Positions 1 through 10,364 of a stretch of DNA of 64,000 nucleotides are shown here, piece by piece. The DNA is from Porogramme epimiltina (lineage: Eukaryota; Basidiomycota; Agaricomycetes; Polyporales; Polyporaceae), in the NCBI GenBank assembly GCA_900155495.1, contig FTLJ01000468.1, positions 1-64,000 on the forward strand, written 5' to 3'. The notes below the pieces were generated by a model. The model was not told the DNA's origin. It was given only the letters and a program-made list of their open reading frames with translations, and searched no databases. Positions within the stretch are counted from its first letter, which is position 1. Every line of letters begins with the position of its first letter. The position numbers and the translations under genes were made by a program.

Positions 1-164
1 GATATCTGCAAGGACACTGGAGGCGCGGGAGTGTTCTTCCCCTCCGGCAACAGCGCCCTCACGGCCACATTCACTGAGGTGTCGTGCAGCCAGTGGTCGG
101 GCTCCGACGCCGGGGGCCCGCTCTGGAAGGAAACCAAGGTCCGCCTGCTCACCTTTTCCCAGTG
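1..164 (+). CDS. 3' end of an unrecognised protein gene (cut by the left edge)
   Basis: Frame 1 is open from the first base to a TGA at 162-164 and encodes about 53 residues. It is Gly/Ser/Thr-rich with two cysteines (near positions 3 and 29) and ends in a hydrophobic stretch, RLLTFSQ. GC-rich codons resemble the real genes nearby. I do not recognise the family; a secreted protein would fit the cysteines and composition, but there is no N-terminus to check. It could also be a chance open frame, because only 54 codons are visible. Confidence 0.4.
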
Positions 165-543
165 ATAATGTGGCTGACGGCCGACGCTTCCCCGCGCCCT
201 GAGCGGAAACGGCGACCGCTGGAACGCAGGGTATTCGTCAGTGTCGAGGGCTCGTAAGGCCTCTACATGTAGAAGTGTGACAGGAGCAGCAATTGAACCA
301 CGCTCGACACCTCTGTTCACGCGGATCTCTGTTGGGAAAAGGTCGGATAATGTGCCTTCAGTACACACTCGCGACACAGTCTCGCGCGCATTCAACGTTA
401 CCCGAGACGTAAGACCCGCGGCCACAAGTCTCAATGGTTCGACAACAGGCACATGACATGAAAGAGCAGCAAATTCAAACTATGTTTACACCTAGTGATG
501 TTGTACAGCACAAGTTCCTAATTCCACTTGCTTAGCCTCCCAC
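165..543. other. Intergenic, no gene seen
   Basis: The short open frames here have no recognisable content. The stretch separates the 3' end of the left-edge gene from the 3' end of the decayed aminotransferase, so it should hold two convergent 3' UTRs. I see no terminator or repeat in it. Confidence 0.4.
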
Positions 544-2130
544 TCACAGCCCGCTCTTCACAAACACGTCCACGATATTCTCCACCTCCTGATCTGTGAC
601 GTTATATGCAGGCGAGAGCATGCAGTGGTTCCCCTTCTTCCTGTCCAAGCTCGCGCCGCCTGTGAAGCCCATGATCACCAGCCCGTTCTGCAGCGCGCGC
701 CTGCACATCCATTGTGAACGTCTTCCCCTCGTACGCCTTCGCCGTCGCCTTCTCTCCCTCGAAGTGTAACTCGATCCCCTACCACGCGCCGGTGCCGCGG
801 ACATCGAACGTGAATGGCTTCGCGAGCGCGCCCATCTTCGGGTCCCACTCCCGCACGCGCTCGAGCAGCTTTTCATCAGGCAACGAGCGTCGGAAGGGAG
901 GGTGTGGGTGCCTGGCTGGGGATAACGAAGATAGTCCTCGAGACCGAGGGAAGGCTGGGGAAGGGGAGAAGGGAGCACAGGGGGTCGCCAGATATGTACA
1001 GCGCCGAGCTGCCGGTTGAGGACAGCCAAGCGAGAGGTGACCGGCCACGTGACCAATGAGCGGAGAGAACGGTGGGTTGGATTACTTAAGCAGAAGAGCG
1101 AGAGCCTCATTCCATGGGGAGGCCAAAACGGAAGGCGGCAGCGCGACCAATGAGCGGAGAGAACGGTGGGTTGAATTACTTAAGCAGAGGAGCGAGAGCC
1201 TCATTCCAAGGGGAGCCCAAAGCGGAAGGCGGCAGCGCGACCAATGAGCGGAGAGAGGCGGCAAGCGCGAGCGGGTGCGCCTGGTACGTGTGGCCATGCT
1301 TCCAGCCTGCGGTGCCGTTGATGGCGTCGACGATGCGCTTGCTGAGGAGAACGGCGCCGATCGAGGCAAACCCGCCGCCGAGGCCCTTCGCGACAACCTG
1401 GAGGTCGGGTACCGCGCCATCACCAAAGGTATCCCATGCGTGCAAGGTATCCAGGCCTGAATGAGGAACGAGGGGGAGGATATTCAACATAGAGATGGGG
1501 TGTAAGGGAGGGGGGAAGACGTACGGCCCATTCCGCTCATGGCTTCATCCAGGATGAAGAGCGCGCCGTACTTGTCACACACGGACTTCATCGCTTTGAA
1601 GTAGCCCTTTGGAGGAGTGACCACGCCGGTGGTGGCTCCGACATGCATACCGTCAAAACGCGCACATAGACCTAGAAGAAATATACTCACAACCAATGGC
1701 AGTATCTACTATCCGGGCGGCGGCCCAGCTCCTGGAACTTGTCACCCAGTTCCTTCTGCAGCCGCTCAACATACTGTTCTTTTGTCTCATCCTTGCTTTC
1801 AAAGTGGGCCGCGTACGCGGGCGAGACGTGGTGGAAGGTGTCAACGACGAGGAGTGGGGCGTACGGGAGACGGCGAAGAGGGTGGTACGCGAGGCCAAGG
1901 GTCGAGACTGTATCTCCGTGGAAGGAGAGCTGCCACGCGATGAACCGCCGCCGCTGTGGCTATCTTGATCACACTCTCCATTGCCTCAGAGCCTACAGGC
2001 GATGGCTGACGGACAACCTGTTTCAGGGGCAACTTATACGGCAAGACAACATGTAAGCGCACCTCCCGACCTGCTCGAATGCTCCGTTGCTGTGCTTGAT
2101 GATATAGTGAGCCAATTCCTCCGCAGGGGG
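544..2130 (-). pseudogene. Decayed class III (PLP) aminotransferase, interrupted by repeats
   Basis: Reading the minus strand gives the blocks of a class III aminotransferase in the right order. They are AEELAHYIIKHSNGAFEQV (near 2130-2070), GSEAMESVIKIA (near 2000-1965), a block with LSFHGDTV (1960-1700), VGATTGVVTPPKGYF with ILDEAMSGMGR (1650-1525), VVAKGLGGGFASIGAV with the presumed PLP lysine and KHGHTYQAHPLALAAS (1460-1255), then ERVREWDPKMGALAKPF and a C-terminal block ending at 544. Such enzymes are about 430-460 aa and act as dimers in the cytosol or mitochondria. Three defects are visible. The N-terminal exon is missing. Some 10-12 residues expected between GSEAMESVIKIA and RFIAW are absent, with a frame change. 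A repeat array (1036-1253) sits inside the exon after ALALAAS. The substrate cannot be told from sequence. I judge it a pseudogene; an unusual spliced gene is less likely. Confidence 0.8.
1036..1253. repeat. 94-bp tandem repeat array inside the aminotransferase exon
   Basis: Two full units start at 1051 and 1145, and a partial third starts at 1239. The period is exactly 94 bp and each unit begins GACCAATGAGCGGAGAGA. The units differ by a few substitutions. Coding homology stops at the array on one side (after ALALAAS) and resumes on the other (SLAVLNRQ). GAGAGG occurs at both borders and may be a short target duplication. On the minus strand the array reads into a stop codon after about 22 residues. 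Confidence 0.85.
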
Positions 2131-2211
2131 TGCCTGCCCAGATATAGGAAGGAGTTTAGGAGGGAAAGAATCAGTATCACATTCGACCGGATGAGTGGAA
2201 GCCGCGAGGGG

Positions 2212-2412
2212 AGGTCGACCAGTGAGAACAAAGAACGGTGGGGTAGATTACTTAAGCAGAAGAGCAAGAGCCTCATTCCAAGGGTAGTGCAAAAGGGAAA
2301 CGAGCAGCACGACCAATGAGCGAAGAGAACGGTGGGTTGGATTACTTAAGCGGAACAGCGGGAGCCTCATTCCAAGGGGTACCCAAAACGGAAGGCAGCT
2401 TTTCCACCAATA
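2212..2412. repeat. Second array of the same 94-bp repeat
   Basis: Units start at 2217 and 2311 and a truncated one begins near 2405, again with a 94-bp period. It is in the same orientation as the array at 1036-1253 and somewhat more diverged (the first unit reads GACCAGTGAGAACAAAGAA). It lies just upstream (minus sense) of the first recognisable aminotransferase exon, where the missing 5' exon should be. Confidence 0.85.
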
Positions 2413-3765
2413 GGATCACACCATCAATGATGGTGGTATGAAATGACTAAGCAAATCTTATGTAATCTACGCTTCCTCCATTGTAAATCCGATTCACTGC
2501 GTAGAATCGGAATGTTCCACTGGAGTCGCAAACACTGTGGCTGCCCGAAAGACAGTCAGGTCGGCGCCGGGCTGTCGCTTCGCGAAAGACAGACCGGACC
2601 CAGGGAGCACCCTCGTCCCTCGGGCGCTCCGCGCACACTTGGGGCCCTACCAGGCGAGCCACGTGGTGTGCCACATGGCATCCATGTGCGCTCCATGTGC
2701 GCTCCATGTGGCCTGTTTTTCGCGTAGGCCCATCCTCCCGTTATTCTTAGATTTGAGATGTGTTAGCAATGGACCATCAAATAGTGGCGGGGGGGTCCGG
2801 TGCGTCATGTCCGACGTGCGATCCCGCATACTACTAGCGGAGGGCCAGGTTATGCGTTACAGGCGCCGCAGGCGCCCGAAAATTTGCCATTTTGGGAGTC
2901 CCCGACGCCTGAAATTCGGGCATCGTGCCGCCGCCGGAGGCGGCGAACCAGCCATTACGCGTTACGCGCCCAGTTATATATCTACTTACCGGTGCTTAGT
3001 TATAATGACTTGTAACCCGGCACATGTAGTCCAGGTCTGCCCGGAGGGCCTTGCTATTGTGACCTGCGGTTGAGCGGTGATGTGATACATGCGTGACGTG
3101 CGTGACACCACCGGCGGCCCGAAATATCCGGGAAATCGTGTCTGACGTCAGTGTTCATCTCCATACAAATCGGGCGCTTCAGCAACCGGAGCACTAAACC
3201 AGCTGTCGGATAGCCAGTGATCCAAGCTGCAGAGCCGGAGCCCCTTTAATCTCATACCGCCATCTTTCCCACTCGCCGCAGCGTTGGATATACCCAAACC
3301 GACACCGACAATTGGCTCTCCCATGGAGAAAAGAAGCTGGCGGAGAATCTTCCCATCCCGATATGGGACCTCCTGCGCGTGAAGGGCGGTACGACCGAGG
3401 GTCTCGCATCTGACAGAATGGTTCCCGATCTGATGACACGACTTCCAGTACAGAGATATAAGTACATCTATCAGGGCTATTGTGGTGGCCTTCAGTGACT
3501 TTCACGACGTTCACGACCTCCTTAGACTCGTCGCGCCCGCTCTCGAGCTTAGTGTGTCCTTTCGGTTGTATCGGGTACGGCGTTGTGGCCTGTGAGCTCA
3601 CAGTGTGTGCACTCGGACACACCCTTTCATAGCCGTACAGCCTACTACCCTTGTCTTCACGAAAATCACGGCGTTAAGGTTCACTGGTGAGTGTTTGACG
3701 CATGTTCTAACTGTCCCGCACAGTGTGCAGTGTGATACTTACTGACTGGTTTCACGGACGTAGAC
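2413..3765. other. Intergenic, palindromic sequence, no gene supported
   Basis: The open frames here are short, overlap on both strands and have no recognisable content. Between about 2860 and 2950 there are short perfect palindromes (GGCGCC-GCA-GGCGCC, and GCCGCC..GGCGGC), possibly the edge of an old mobile element. The 3' half should contain the promoter and 5' UTR of the next gene. I see no clear TATA box. Confidence 0.35.
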
Positions 3766-6339
3766 ATGCCATCTATACTCTCGAGGCTGCGGATGCGCAC
3801 GCTCAGCCAGCCTAGCAATGTGCTAATGTCACAGCCCGACTCCCCTCCAGTTGTCTCACCCTCGGAGCCTCCCGTGTTCTCTCCCTCTCGATCAGAACCC
3901 CTCCTAGTTGAACGACACATCGTTGAGGACCTTCCTGCGCTCCTAGATTCGCTTGAAGCAGCTTCTACACCTCCTGGTGCCCTCAAGCCTCCTCGTACGC
4001 GCAATCGCTCTGGTCTGCGCTCGCTAGGACTCAGCCTCAAGAACGACCTACCGGAAACTCGGTCCTCGGAGAAAAGGAACAAGGATCTATCCGAGGCACC
4101 CGTTACGACACCCTCAGCGCCCTCAGCGTGGAAAGGCAAGCAGCGCGCTGCGCGGGTTTCCCAGCCATCCACCACCGCCTCCCCATGGTCAACCTTCGGG
4201 CGACAGCGCGCGCGCACCGCCCGTTCTCCCTACGGCAGCCCCCCCGCTGCGTCTGCTCGCAGCTCCCGTGTGACGAGCGTGGATTCCTCCGCGCCTCGAA
4301 GTTCTTCTACGAACAACGTCGGCGAAGGCTTCACGGCCTCCAACCTCGCCTCCTCCGCCTCCGTCGACCACGGGACCAACTCCCGCCCAACAGACTCAAG
4401 CCGCGACGTGTCCGTACTCTCAGTCCTCACAGGCTCGCTCTCCAACCTCTCGTCCCAATCGCACAAGTCCATCGCAGTGACCTTCGGCAGAGACAGTCCG
4501 CCAGCTGTGGTTCTATCGCCGATCCATTCCCCCTTCTTTCCACCTTCGTCTCACCCCTCGGGGGCAGTCAACACGTCGATGCCGGTGCTTCCGTCGGCAT
4601 ATTCCAGCGAGGACGTGCCGACACGCGGCAACACGTTCCCCAGGCGTGTGAAGCGCCGGAAGAGTCGCCCTCAGTCGCTCCGGCGCGACATTCCACGGAC
4701 ATTTGAAGCTGCAGCGGCGGAGAGTGGAGCCGCACGCCGTCCACCGCCAGAGACTGAGAGGGAGCGTGAAGGTGAGGAGCGCCCGGTGACGGCGGGATCG
4801 TGCCTGGACCCTGCGGGTGATGGGCGACCGGAAAATGCCGCGCCTCACCGTCTGCACGCGCTGAGCGAGCGAGTGGGCGGCGAGAGGCCTTGTTCTCCTC
4901 CCCGCCCTATACCCCCTGCCCCATATCCACCCCCCTCGCCATCCCCCATAGACGGTGAGTGTCGCGCGTATAACGTGGCGCCCCTGATCTTCCCTCTCAC
5001 TCCACACCCGCCCCGATAGCGGCGACCCACAGCGACGACGGCATACCCGATAACTTATCGCGTTCTCCTCCATATACCACCCCCACTTTCTTGGAGCCAG
5101 CACAGAAGAGCTGGATGGCAGACCCTCAAAATGCATACGACACGCTCACAAGCAGAAGCGGCGGCACGCAGGCCTCGGGCACGGCATCTCAGAACGGCAC
5201 CCTGAGCAAAGCACGCAGCAAACGCGCATCGCAGCCCAGCGGCCCATCTCTCTCCATCGCGTCCTCGTCTTCTTCGAAGCAGAATGGAGGGGCAGGCCCG
5301 TCCACAGCAGTGTTCCCGATCACAGACAACACGACTCTCGCTGCGCCGCAACGCGTCCCCCGCACCCCCCGCACCGCGAGCGAGCCCGGCTTGCGCTCCG
5401 TCTCGGAAAAGTCGGGATTGGAGACGCCCGTGAACAACAAGGGAAAGCGGAAGGCGGAGGAGGTGGACATTACGCCGCCCGACCAGCGGGCCCAGCATGC
5501 CACCTTTATCATCCCGACGGAGGGTCGTCGTGAGTACCGATGCCGTCATCTGTTCAGCTCTCCCCACAGGCTGTGCTGACCGCGCGTTTTATGGCGACGG
5601 TAAGGCTCCCACCACGTCTCTGAAGTGTCCAAAGCCCCCTCCTCCTTCCAAGGCCGCAAGCGTGCCCGCCTCTCCGTCCCCTCCCCCAACGCAAGCCCCT
5701 CCCCGCAGTCCCGCACGGCCACGCTCCAACGACATCCCACCGACTCGTGGCCAAGCCGTGCAAGCGTCCCCGCCGGCCTGCACCGCGCGACGTCCAAGAC
5801 GACGTCGACGCGTTCCGCCGCGCGCCAGGACTCCGCCAGCGCGCCCCAGCGACCCGCGGCCGACCGGCGACGGAGCATGTCCGAGATCTCGTTCCCCCTC
5901 AGCGCGCTCGTCGCGCCGCACGCGCCCTCGGTCAGCGTGCGCTCGGGCGGGTACTACATGCGCGACCCGCGGAAGCCGCCGCGCCTGCAGGCGACGCCGT
6001 GGGCGCTGCGCTTCGCGTCCGCGGAGGACCAGGGGTCGCCGGTGCACGCGTGGATGTTCTTTATTGGATTCGTCCTCTTCCCTCTGTGGTGGGCCGCGAG
6101 CTTTTGGCGGATCCCGCAGACGCGGCACGTCGGGGGGACGGATACAGAAAAGGCTGTGACGCTAGATGACCCCCAGGTCGAGCATGGTGAGTCCTTCCAC
6201 TCTTAGTCTCGGTGCGCCCCTAAAGCCTTTCGCAGACGCAAGATCCTGGAGGACGCGGTGTCGGGTCATGTCGCTCGTGTCTCTTATCACTTACATTCCG
6301 TTCATTGTCCTGGTCGCCATCTTCGTCCCGCGCAGCTGA
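3766..6339 (+). CDS. Ser/Pro-rich fungal membrane protein, two C-terminal TM segments
   Basis: Five exons join in frame: 3766-4954, 5020-5529, 5570-5599, 5653-6186 and 6236-6339 (788 aa; one exon is only 30 nt). The first 600 or so residues are low-complexity Ser/Pro/Arg, probably disordered and phosphorylated. The end is ordered: SGGYYMRDPRKPPRLQATPW, a first membrane segment (WMFFIGFVLFPLWWAASFW), a short loop with DDPQVEHDARSWRTRC, and a second membrane segment (LVSLITYIPFIVLVAIFVP). This architecture resembles conserved basidiomycete proteins of unknown function; I do not know a role. Both termini are probably cytosolic if the two helices form a hairpin (inference). The ATG at 3766 is the first in frame. 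The gene is convergent with RPC9. Confidence 0.8.
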
Positions 6340-6746
6340 CTCCGTTATCTCACCCCCACTATATCATACGCGATATATGCCGGCGGCCACCGTCGCCATC
6401 CCCGTTCCCCGCCTATATAGCACGTCCTCGTGCGCATCCTCGTGTCCCGTCATCTTTGGGTCTTGTGTACCACCGTCACTCCTTTCTTGTGCCATTCTTT
6501 TCGAACACTGCTCGTAGCGAAGTGTCGTCACAGTCGGACTATGTGCCGTCTGAAGTAATATAGGTCTTCTGCATCGTTGGTTACTATGTTGTGCAGTAGA
6601 TACCAATACATATGCAGTCAGCAAATAATAATGTCATCCTCCCGCGTCGCATTACTGCGTCACGGTGCACTGTATTGAAGCGGGATATCCGACTGGCGTG
6701 ATCAGGAATAGGGGGGTTTGGTCGCCTGTGGCTGACTGTATGAGGA
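6340..6746. other. Convergent intergenic region (two 3' UTRs)
   Basis: This lies between the stop codon of the Ser/Pro-rich membrane protein and the stop codon of the minus-strand RPC9 gene. The frames present are short and without recognisable content. I see nothing else in it. Confidence 0.4.
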
Positions 6747-7536
6747 CTAGTCGTCATCCACGTCCAAATCGCCCTCGATCCCAACACCTTCGCCATGATC
6801 ATCAAAGACGACTTCGCTCGCGTCATAGTCCCATTGCTGCGCGTCGTCGTAGTCCTGCTGGTACTCGGAATAGACGACGGTGTCCACCTGAGGTGCAGGT
6901 TGGCCATTCACAGCCGTGTTCAGCGCATGATCTTGCAGAGATGCCTTCACGGTGTTCAAGATGCTGTCCATCTGGTCCCCGAAGCGGTCTTCAAGCTCTT
7001 CCACGATCTGTGGCGGCGGTGTCAGGCGGGGGAGCTAAGCGAGAGGACAGCCCGACGTACCACGTAGAGCTCGACGGGCTCTGTGGGAGCCAGATTGACA
7101 ATTTGGAGTTTCTCAGCCTTGGTGAGGTCCCACTGGCCAAGCCCTCGTGTCAGTTGCGTGATGCCCTCAGGACTCTGAGAGGCGGTGGGCTGGTAGTCCG
7201 CAGACAGATACTGGATGGCCTACGGGCGTGTCTGTGATCAGTCGGCCTCCAGCCCTCATTGTATGCTACGGGCGGCAGACTTACCTCAACCTCGACCGTC
7301 CTCAGGTTCTCCGAGATCTCATCCGGCTGTGTATTGTGTTTCGGCGGATTCCCAGCGGCCTCCTCCTCTTTTTTGATGCGGAGCGCGGTCTTGGTACGGG
7401 CAAGATGGTCGCTCTCAAGCTCCCGGAGGAGCGTGAGGACCTCGTAGTTGGAGAGCAGCGCCGCGCGTTGATTGAGGACCTGCTGGGCGGTCAAATGCCA
7501 CGTTCCGCATGTCGAAAAAATTGTACTGACCTCCAT
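6747..7536 (-). CDS. RPC9: DNA-directed RNA polymerase III subunit RPC9 (Rpb4/CRCP family)
   Basis: Exons in minus order are 7536-7531, 7482-7285, 7219-7061 and 7007-6747, about 207 aa. The N-terminus RAALLSNYEVLTLLRELE matches the RPC9/CRCP helical start. The middle has an AIQYLS motif, and the HRDC-like core contains LTKAEKLQIVNLAPTEPVEL followed by IVEELEDRF. RPC9 pairs with RPC8 to form the Pol III stalk that works in initiation and termination on tRNA and 5S genes. The C-terminal tail is very acidic (Asp/Glu/Tyr), longer than in yeast. The first exon is only ATG-GAG, followed by a 48-bp intron; a CAGCAG acceptor leaves a one-residue ambiguity. The gene is divergent from NOT2 across about 245 bp. 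Confidence 0.88.
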
Positions 7537-7781
7537 CGCGAACCTAACGCTGCTCGTGCGGCATGCAGCGGAGTCTAGAAATACAAGGGCCCTTCGCCGC
7601 CGCGCTCAGGGATTTTCGCGAATTTTGTCGAGGTCGAGGTCCGGGTTCAAGCCATCGCGGGCGCTCGCCGACCATTCCCGCTTTCCACTCCGCCACCACC
7701 ATCCGACACAGCGAGCAAAGCTTCTTTGTTGTCCTCCCTCGTACCTCTCTCCGCATCCCCGCCTAACATCTCTCTCAAAAC
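7537..7781. promoter_or_regulatory. Short divergent promoter between RPC9 and NOT2
   Basis: Only 245 bp separate the two start codons of RPC9 (minus) and NOT2 (plus), so both core promoters and both 5' UTRs must fit here. No canonical TATA box is visible. The stretch before NOT2 is pyrimidine-rich (CTCCCTCGTACCTCTCTCCGC), as is common upstream of fungal start sites. Confidence 0.5.
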
Positions 7782-9829
7782 ATGCATCGACCAGGTAATC
7801 GCACCCGCCCCGGAGAGCCTCACGGTATGTTTACATCGCGTGCAGGACAGCCTCCTCAGCGACCCCCAAGCCTCGGCCCCAACCCTGCGCTCGGGGGGCC
7901 ATTCCGGGGGCCCTATCCAGGATACGCGCTGCCCCAGCGGACGGTGATGCCAGGATATCCAAACCTGCCCAACCAGCGGACGGTCGTACCCCAGCCTTCG
8001 CCCAACTTCCTCCAACAACAGCAACAACAGCAGAGGGGACAGAACAGCTTCCCATTCTCCGCCAGCACGCTCCAACAGCAGCAGGCACAGGCGCAAGCAG
8101 CCCTCCCCGCGCAAACCGCCCTTTCCCATGCCGCACACCAACAGCAGGCCCAGGGCTCGGGCGCCAGTTCAAACCTCCCTCCGCACCTGGCGCAGACGGC
8201 GGCCCCGGGCAGCCTCGCCCCGTCCGTGTCCTCGCAGAGCGAGGTCGGCCTCGACCCGAACGACTTCCCCGCACTCGGAGCGGCGCCGACGGCGAACGCG
8301 CCCGCGGCGGCGAACGCAAACACAGCGAGCTACGCGACGCAGGCGGGGACAGGGGCCGGCGGGAGCGGAGGTCCGGTCGCGGGCGGGCTGGGGGCCAACC
8401 AGCCTAGGGAACTCACGCAGGAGGATTTTCCGGCGCTGGGCGGGCAGAGCCAGACGAGCCAGCAACAACAGCAGCAGCAGGCGCAAGCGTCGCAGCAGAC
8501 ACCTACGGACGGGCACCCACCAGGGCTGAACGGGTTCCAGCATGGCGATCGCCAACATCAACAGGCGCTGCTCGGATCGTTAACGGGAGGGGCGCAACAG
8601 CAGCCGGGATTGTTGAATCTGGGCCAGCAAGCGAGGAATGTTCATCCGGGATTCCAGTCCGAGGCGGACAAGCAGCGGGTGAGTGTTCTTGTCTGGGCGG
8701 CGACATGGCGGGCGGGAGGCTCATGAGGAGGGGGAGCAGACGTTCAACATGAAGAACAACCACGCGAACCCCGCGGCAGCGTGGAATTCGCCCAACGTCA
8801 ACCCGTCAGCGCCGCAGCCCCCGGCCTTCCCCAACGGCCAGCAAAACCACGCGCAGGCTCAGGCTCCCGCGCAGCAGCAGCCACAACAGCAGACGCAGCA
8901 GCACCTGAACGCGCCCCCCGGCGTGCCACCACCCTCGTCGTTCCCTCAACAACCGACACCAGCGCAGCAAACACCGTACGTTGCCAACGGCACAGTCGCA
9001 GGAGATACCCCGCACCATCCATCCCAAGGGCCTGCTCACGCTGCAAGCGCGGTACCGCAGACGCCTGCTCAGCAAGTACTTATGTCTCCGGCAGACAGAT
9101 GGGGTCTACTTGGTCTGCTTGCGTTGATCAAGAGCGCAGATCCGGACCAGAGTCTATTGGCAATAGGAACGGATCTAGGGACGATGGGGTTGGACATGCA
9201 GAATCCTGGGTGAGTGGCAACAACGTCTTGCGTGCCGGACTGGTGTTCATTGTGCTCCACACGCGCAGGAGCCTATATTCAACGTTCATTACCCCATGGG
9301 CAGACTCATCTGCCGCGCATACGGTAGAGCCCGACTTCCATTTACCTACCTGCTATAACGTTCAGCCGCCTCCTCCCAATCCCAACAAGGTCGCCGCGTT
9401 CAGCGACGAGACGCTCTTTTTCATGTTCTACGCGTCGCCAAGAGACGCACTCCAGGAAGTCGCGGCGCAAGAACTGTGCGTCACCTCCCGCATATATCCG
9501 CACGCCGTACTTACTCCGCGTCGCCGTCTAGGTTCAACCGTAATTGGAGGTATCACAAGGAGCTTCGCATCTGGATCACGAAGGAGAACAACACGCAGCC
9601 CTCGCAAAAGGTGCCTGGGGGAGAGCAGGGCCGGTACGCGTTTTGGGATCCCGAAGTCTGGGAGAAGGGTCAAAAGGAGATCTCCGTGCTCTATTCCGAC
9701 CTCGAGGAGAAGACCCACCAGGTGTTCTCGCAGGGCCCTATAAGCAGTGCAACGGCGCAGCCCCACTCAACGGCACCACCGGCACGAGTAGGCCAGGCGT
9801 TCCAAGGCATCAGTATGGGCGCCATGTGA
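7782..9829 (+). CDS. NOT2: CCR4-NOT complex subunit NOT2 (CNOT2/Cdc36 family)
   Basis: Exons 7782-8678, 8740-9209, 9269-9475 and 9532-9829 join in frame to about 623 aa. The N-terminal half is Gln/Pro/Ala-rich with poly-Gln runs and two DFPALG motifs (LDPNDFPALG and TQEDFPALGG). The C-terminal NOT2/3/5 region begins around ADRWGLLGLLALIKSADPDQ and contains IGTDLGTMGLDM and the NOT-box sequence FNRNWRYHKELRIWIT. NOT2 links NOT1 and NOT3/5 in the complex that deadenylates mRNA and tunes transcription. A further small intron (donor near 7795, acceptor near 7842) would also keep the frame and remove about 16 residues, so the extreme N-terminus is uncertain. The poly-Gln content suggests disorder (inference). 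Confidence 0.93.
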
Positions 9830-10364
9830 GCGCGAAGGCGGGCCTCGACGGACGTTTGACCCCTGCGAGTAGTGTTCCACGTTGATCCGGACAGAAACGT
9901 TTATTTCTACTGCTCTGCCTCCCTCTATCCACCATCCACGAACTCCCCTCCGCCTACCAATTCAGACTCCCTTTGTGTTCCTCTCTATTCCTGTCCCTCC
10001 TTCCTCGTGTCGGTGCTGTTACTCCGTTTCCTCTATCATCGAGCTATCATACGCTTGTATCTGTAAACCACACCCGTGTTTGAATCATATCACCTGTCTA
10101 TTGGTCGTCGTTTATCCAGTTTTGCCGTCATATCCTATATGGTATGTAGAATCGTTGGTCCTATCGAGCGACCTCCCAGTGTTTCTTATGGAGTCCCGGA
10201 CGAGGCGATATGTTTTTCGGCTACGGGTGTATATCCCCACTCAGTGAGAACGCCTTCTATCTGAGTCCCTAGTTAACATAGGACGTACACCCAGGCGGAA
10301 CATGAGGCCTGACGACCCGCAATAGGTGGGCGCTTACCACGATGCCCCTTGCTCTCCTTCCTCC
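9830..10364. other. Intergenic, no gene seen
   Basis: Pyrimidine-rich 3' UTR-like sequence of NOT2 is followed by the upstream region of an F-box gene. The small frames here are TTG/GTG or low-complexity frames without recognisable content. Confidence 0.4.

Noticed and set aside
544..1110. 188-codon minus-strand frame as a gene of its own
   Set aside because: Only its last part is aminotransferase sequence; the rest reads through the repeat array and intron-like DNA.
4513..5136. Long minus-strand frame antisense to the Ser/Pro-rich protein
   Set aside because: GC-rich shadow of the real exons; Arg/Cys-rich with no domain, and the plus-strand model splices cleanly over it.
8781..9743. 320-codon plus frame inside NOT2
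   Set aside because: A different frame of the NOT2 exons and introns; Arg/Ser/Ala-rich translation, and NOT2 signatures are in the other frame.
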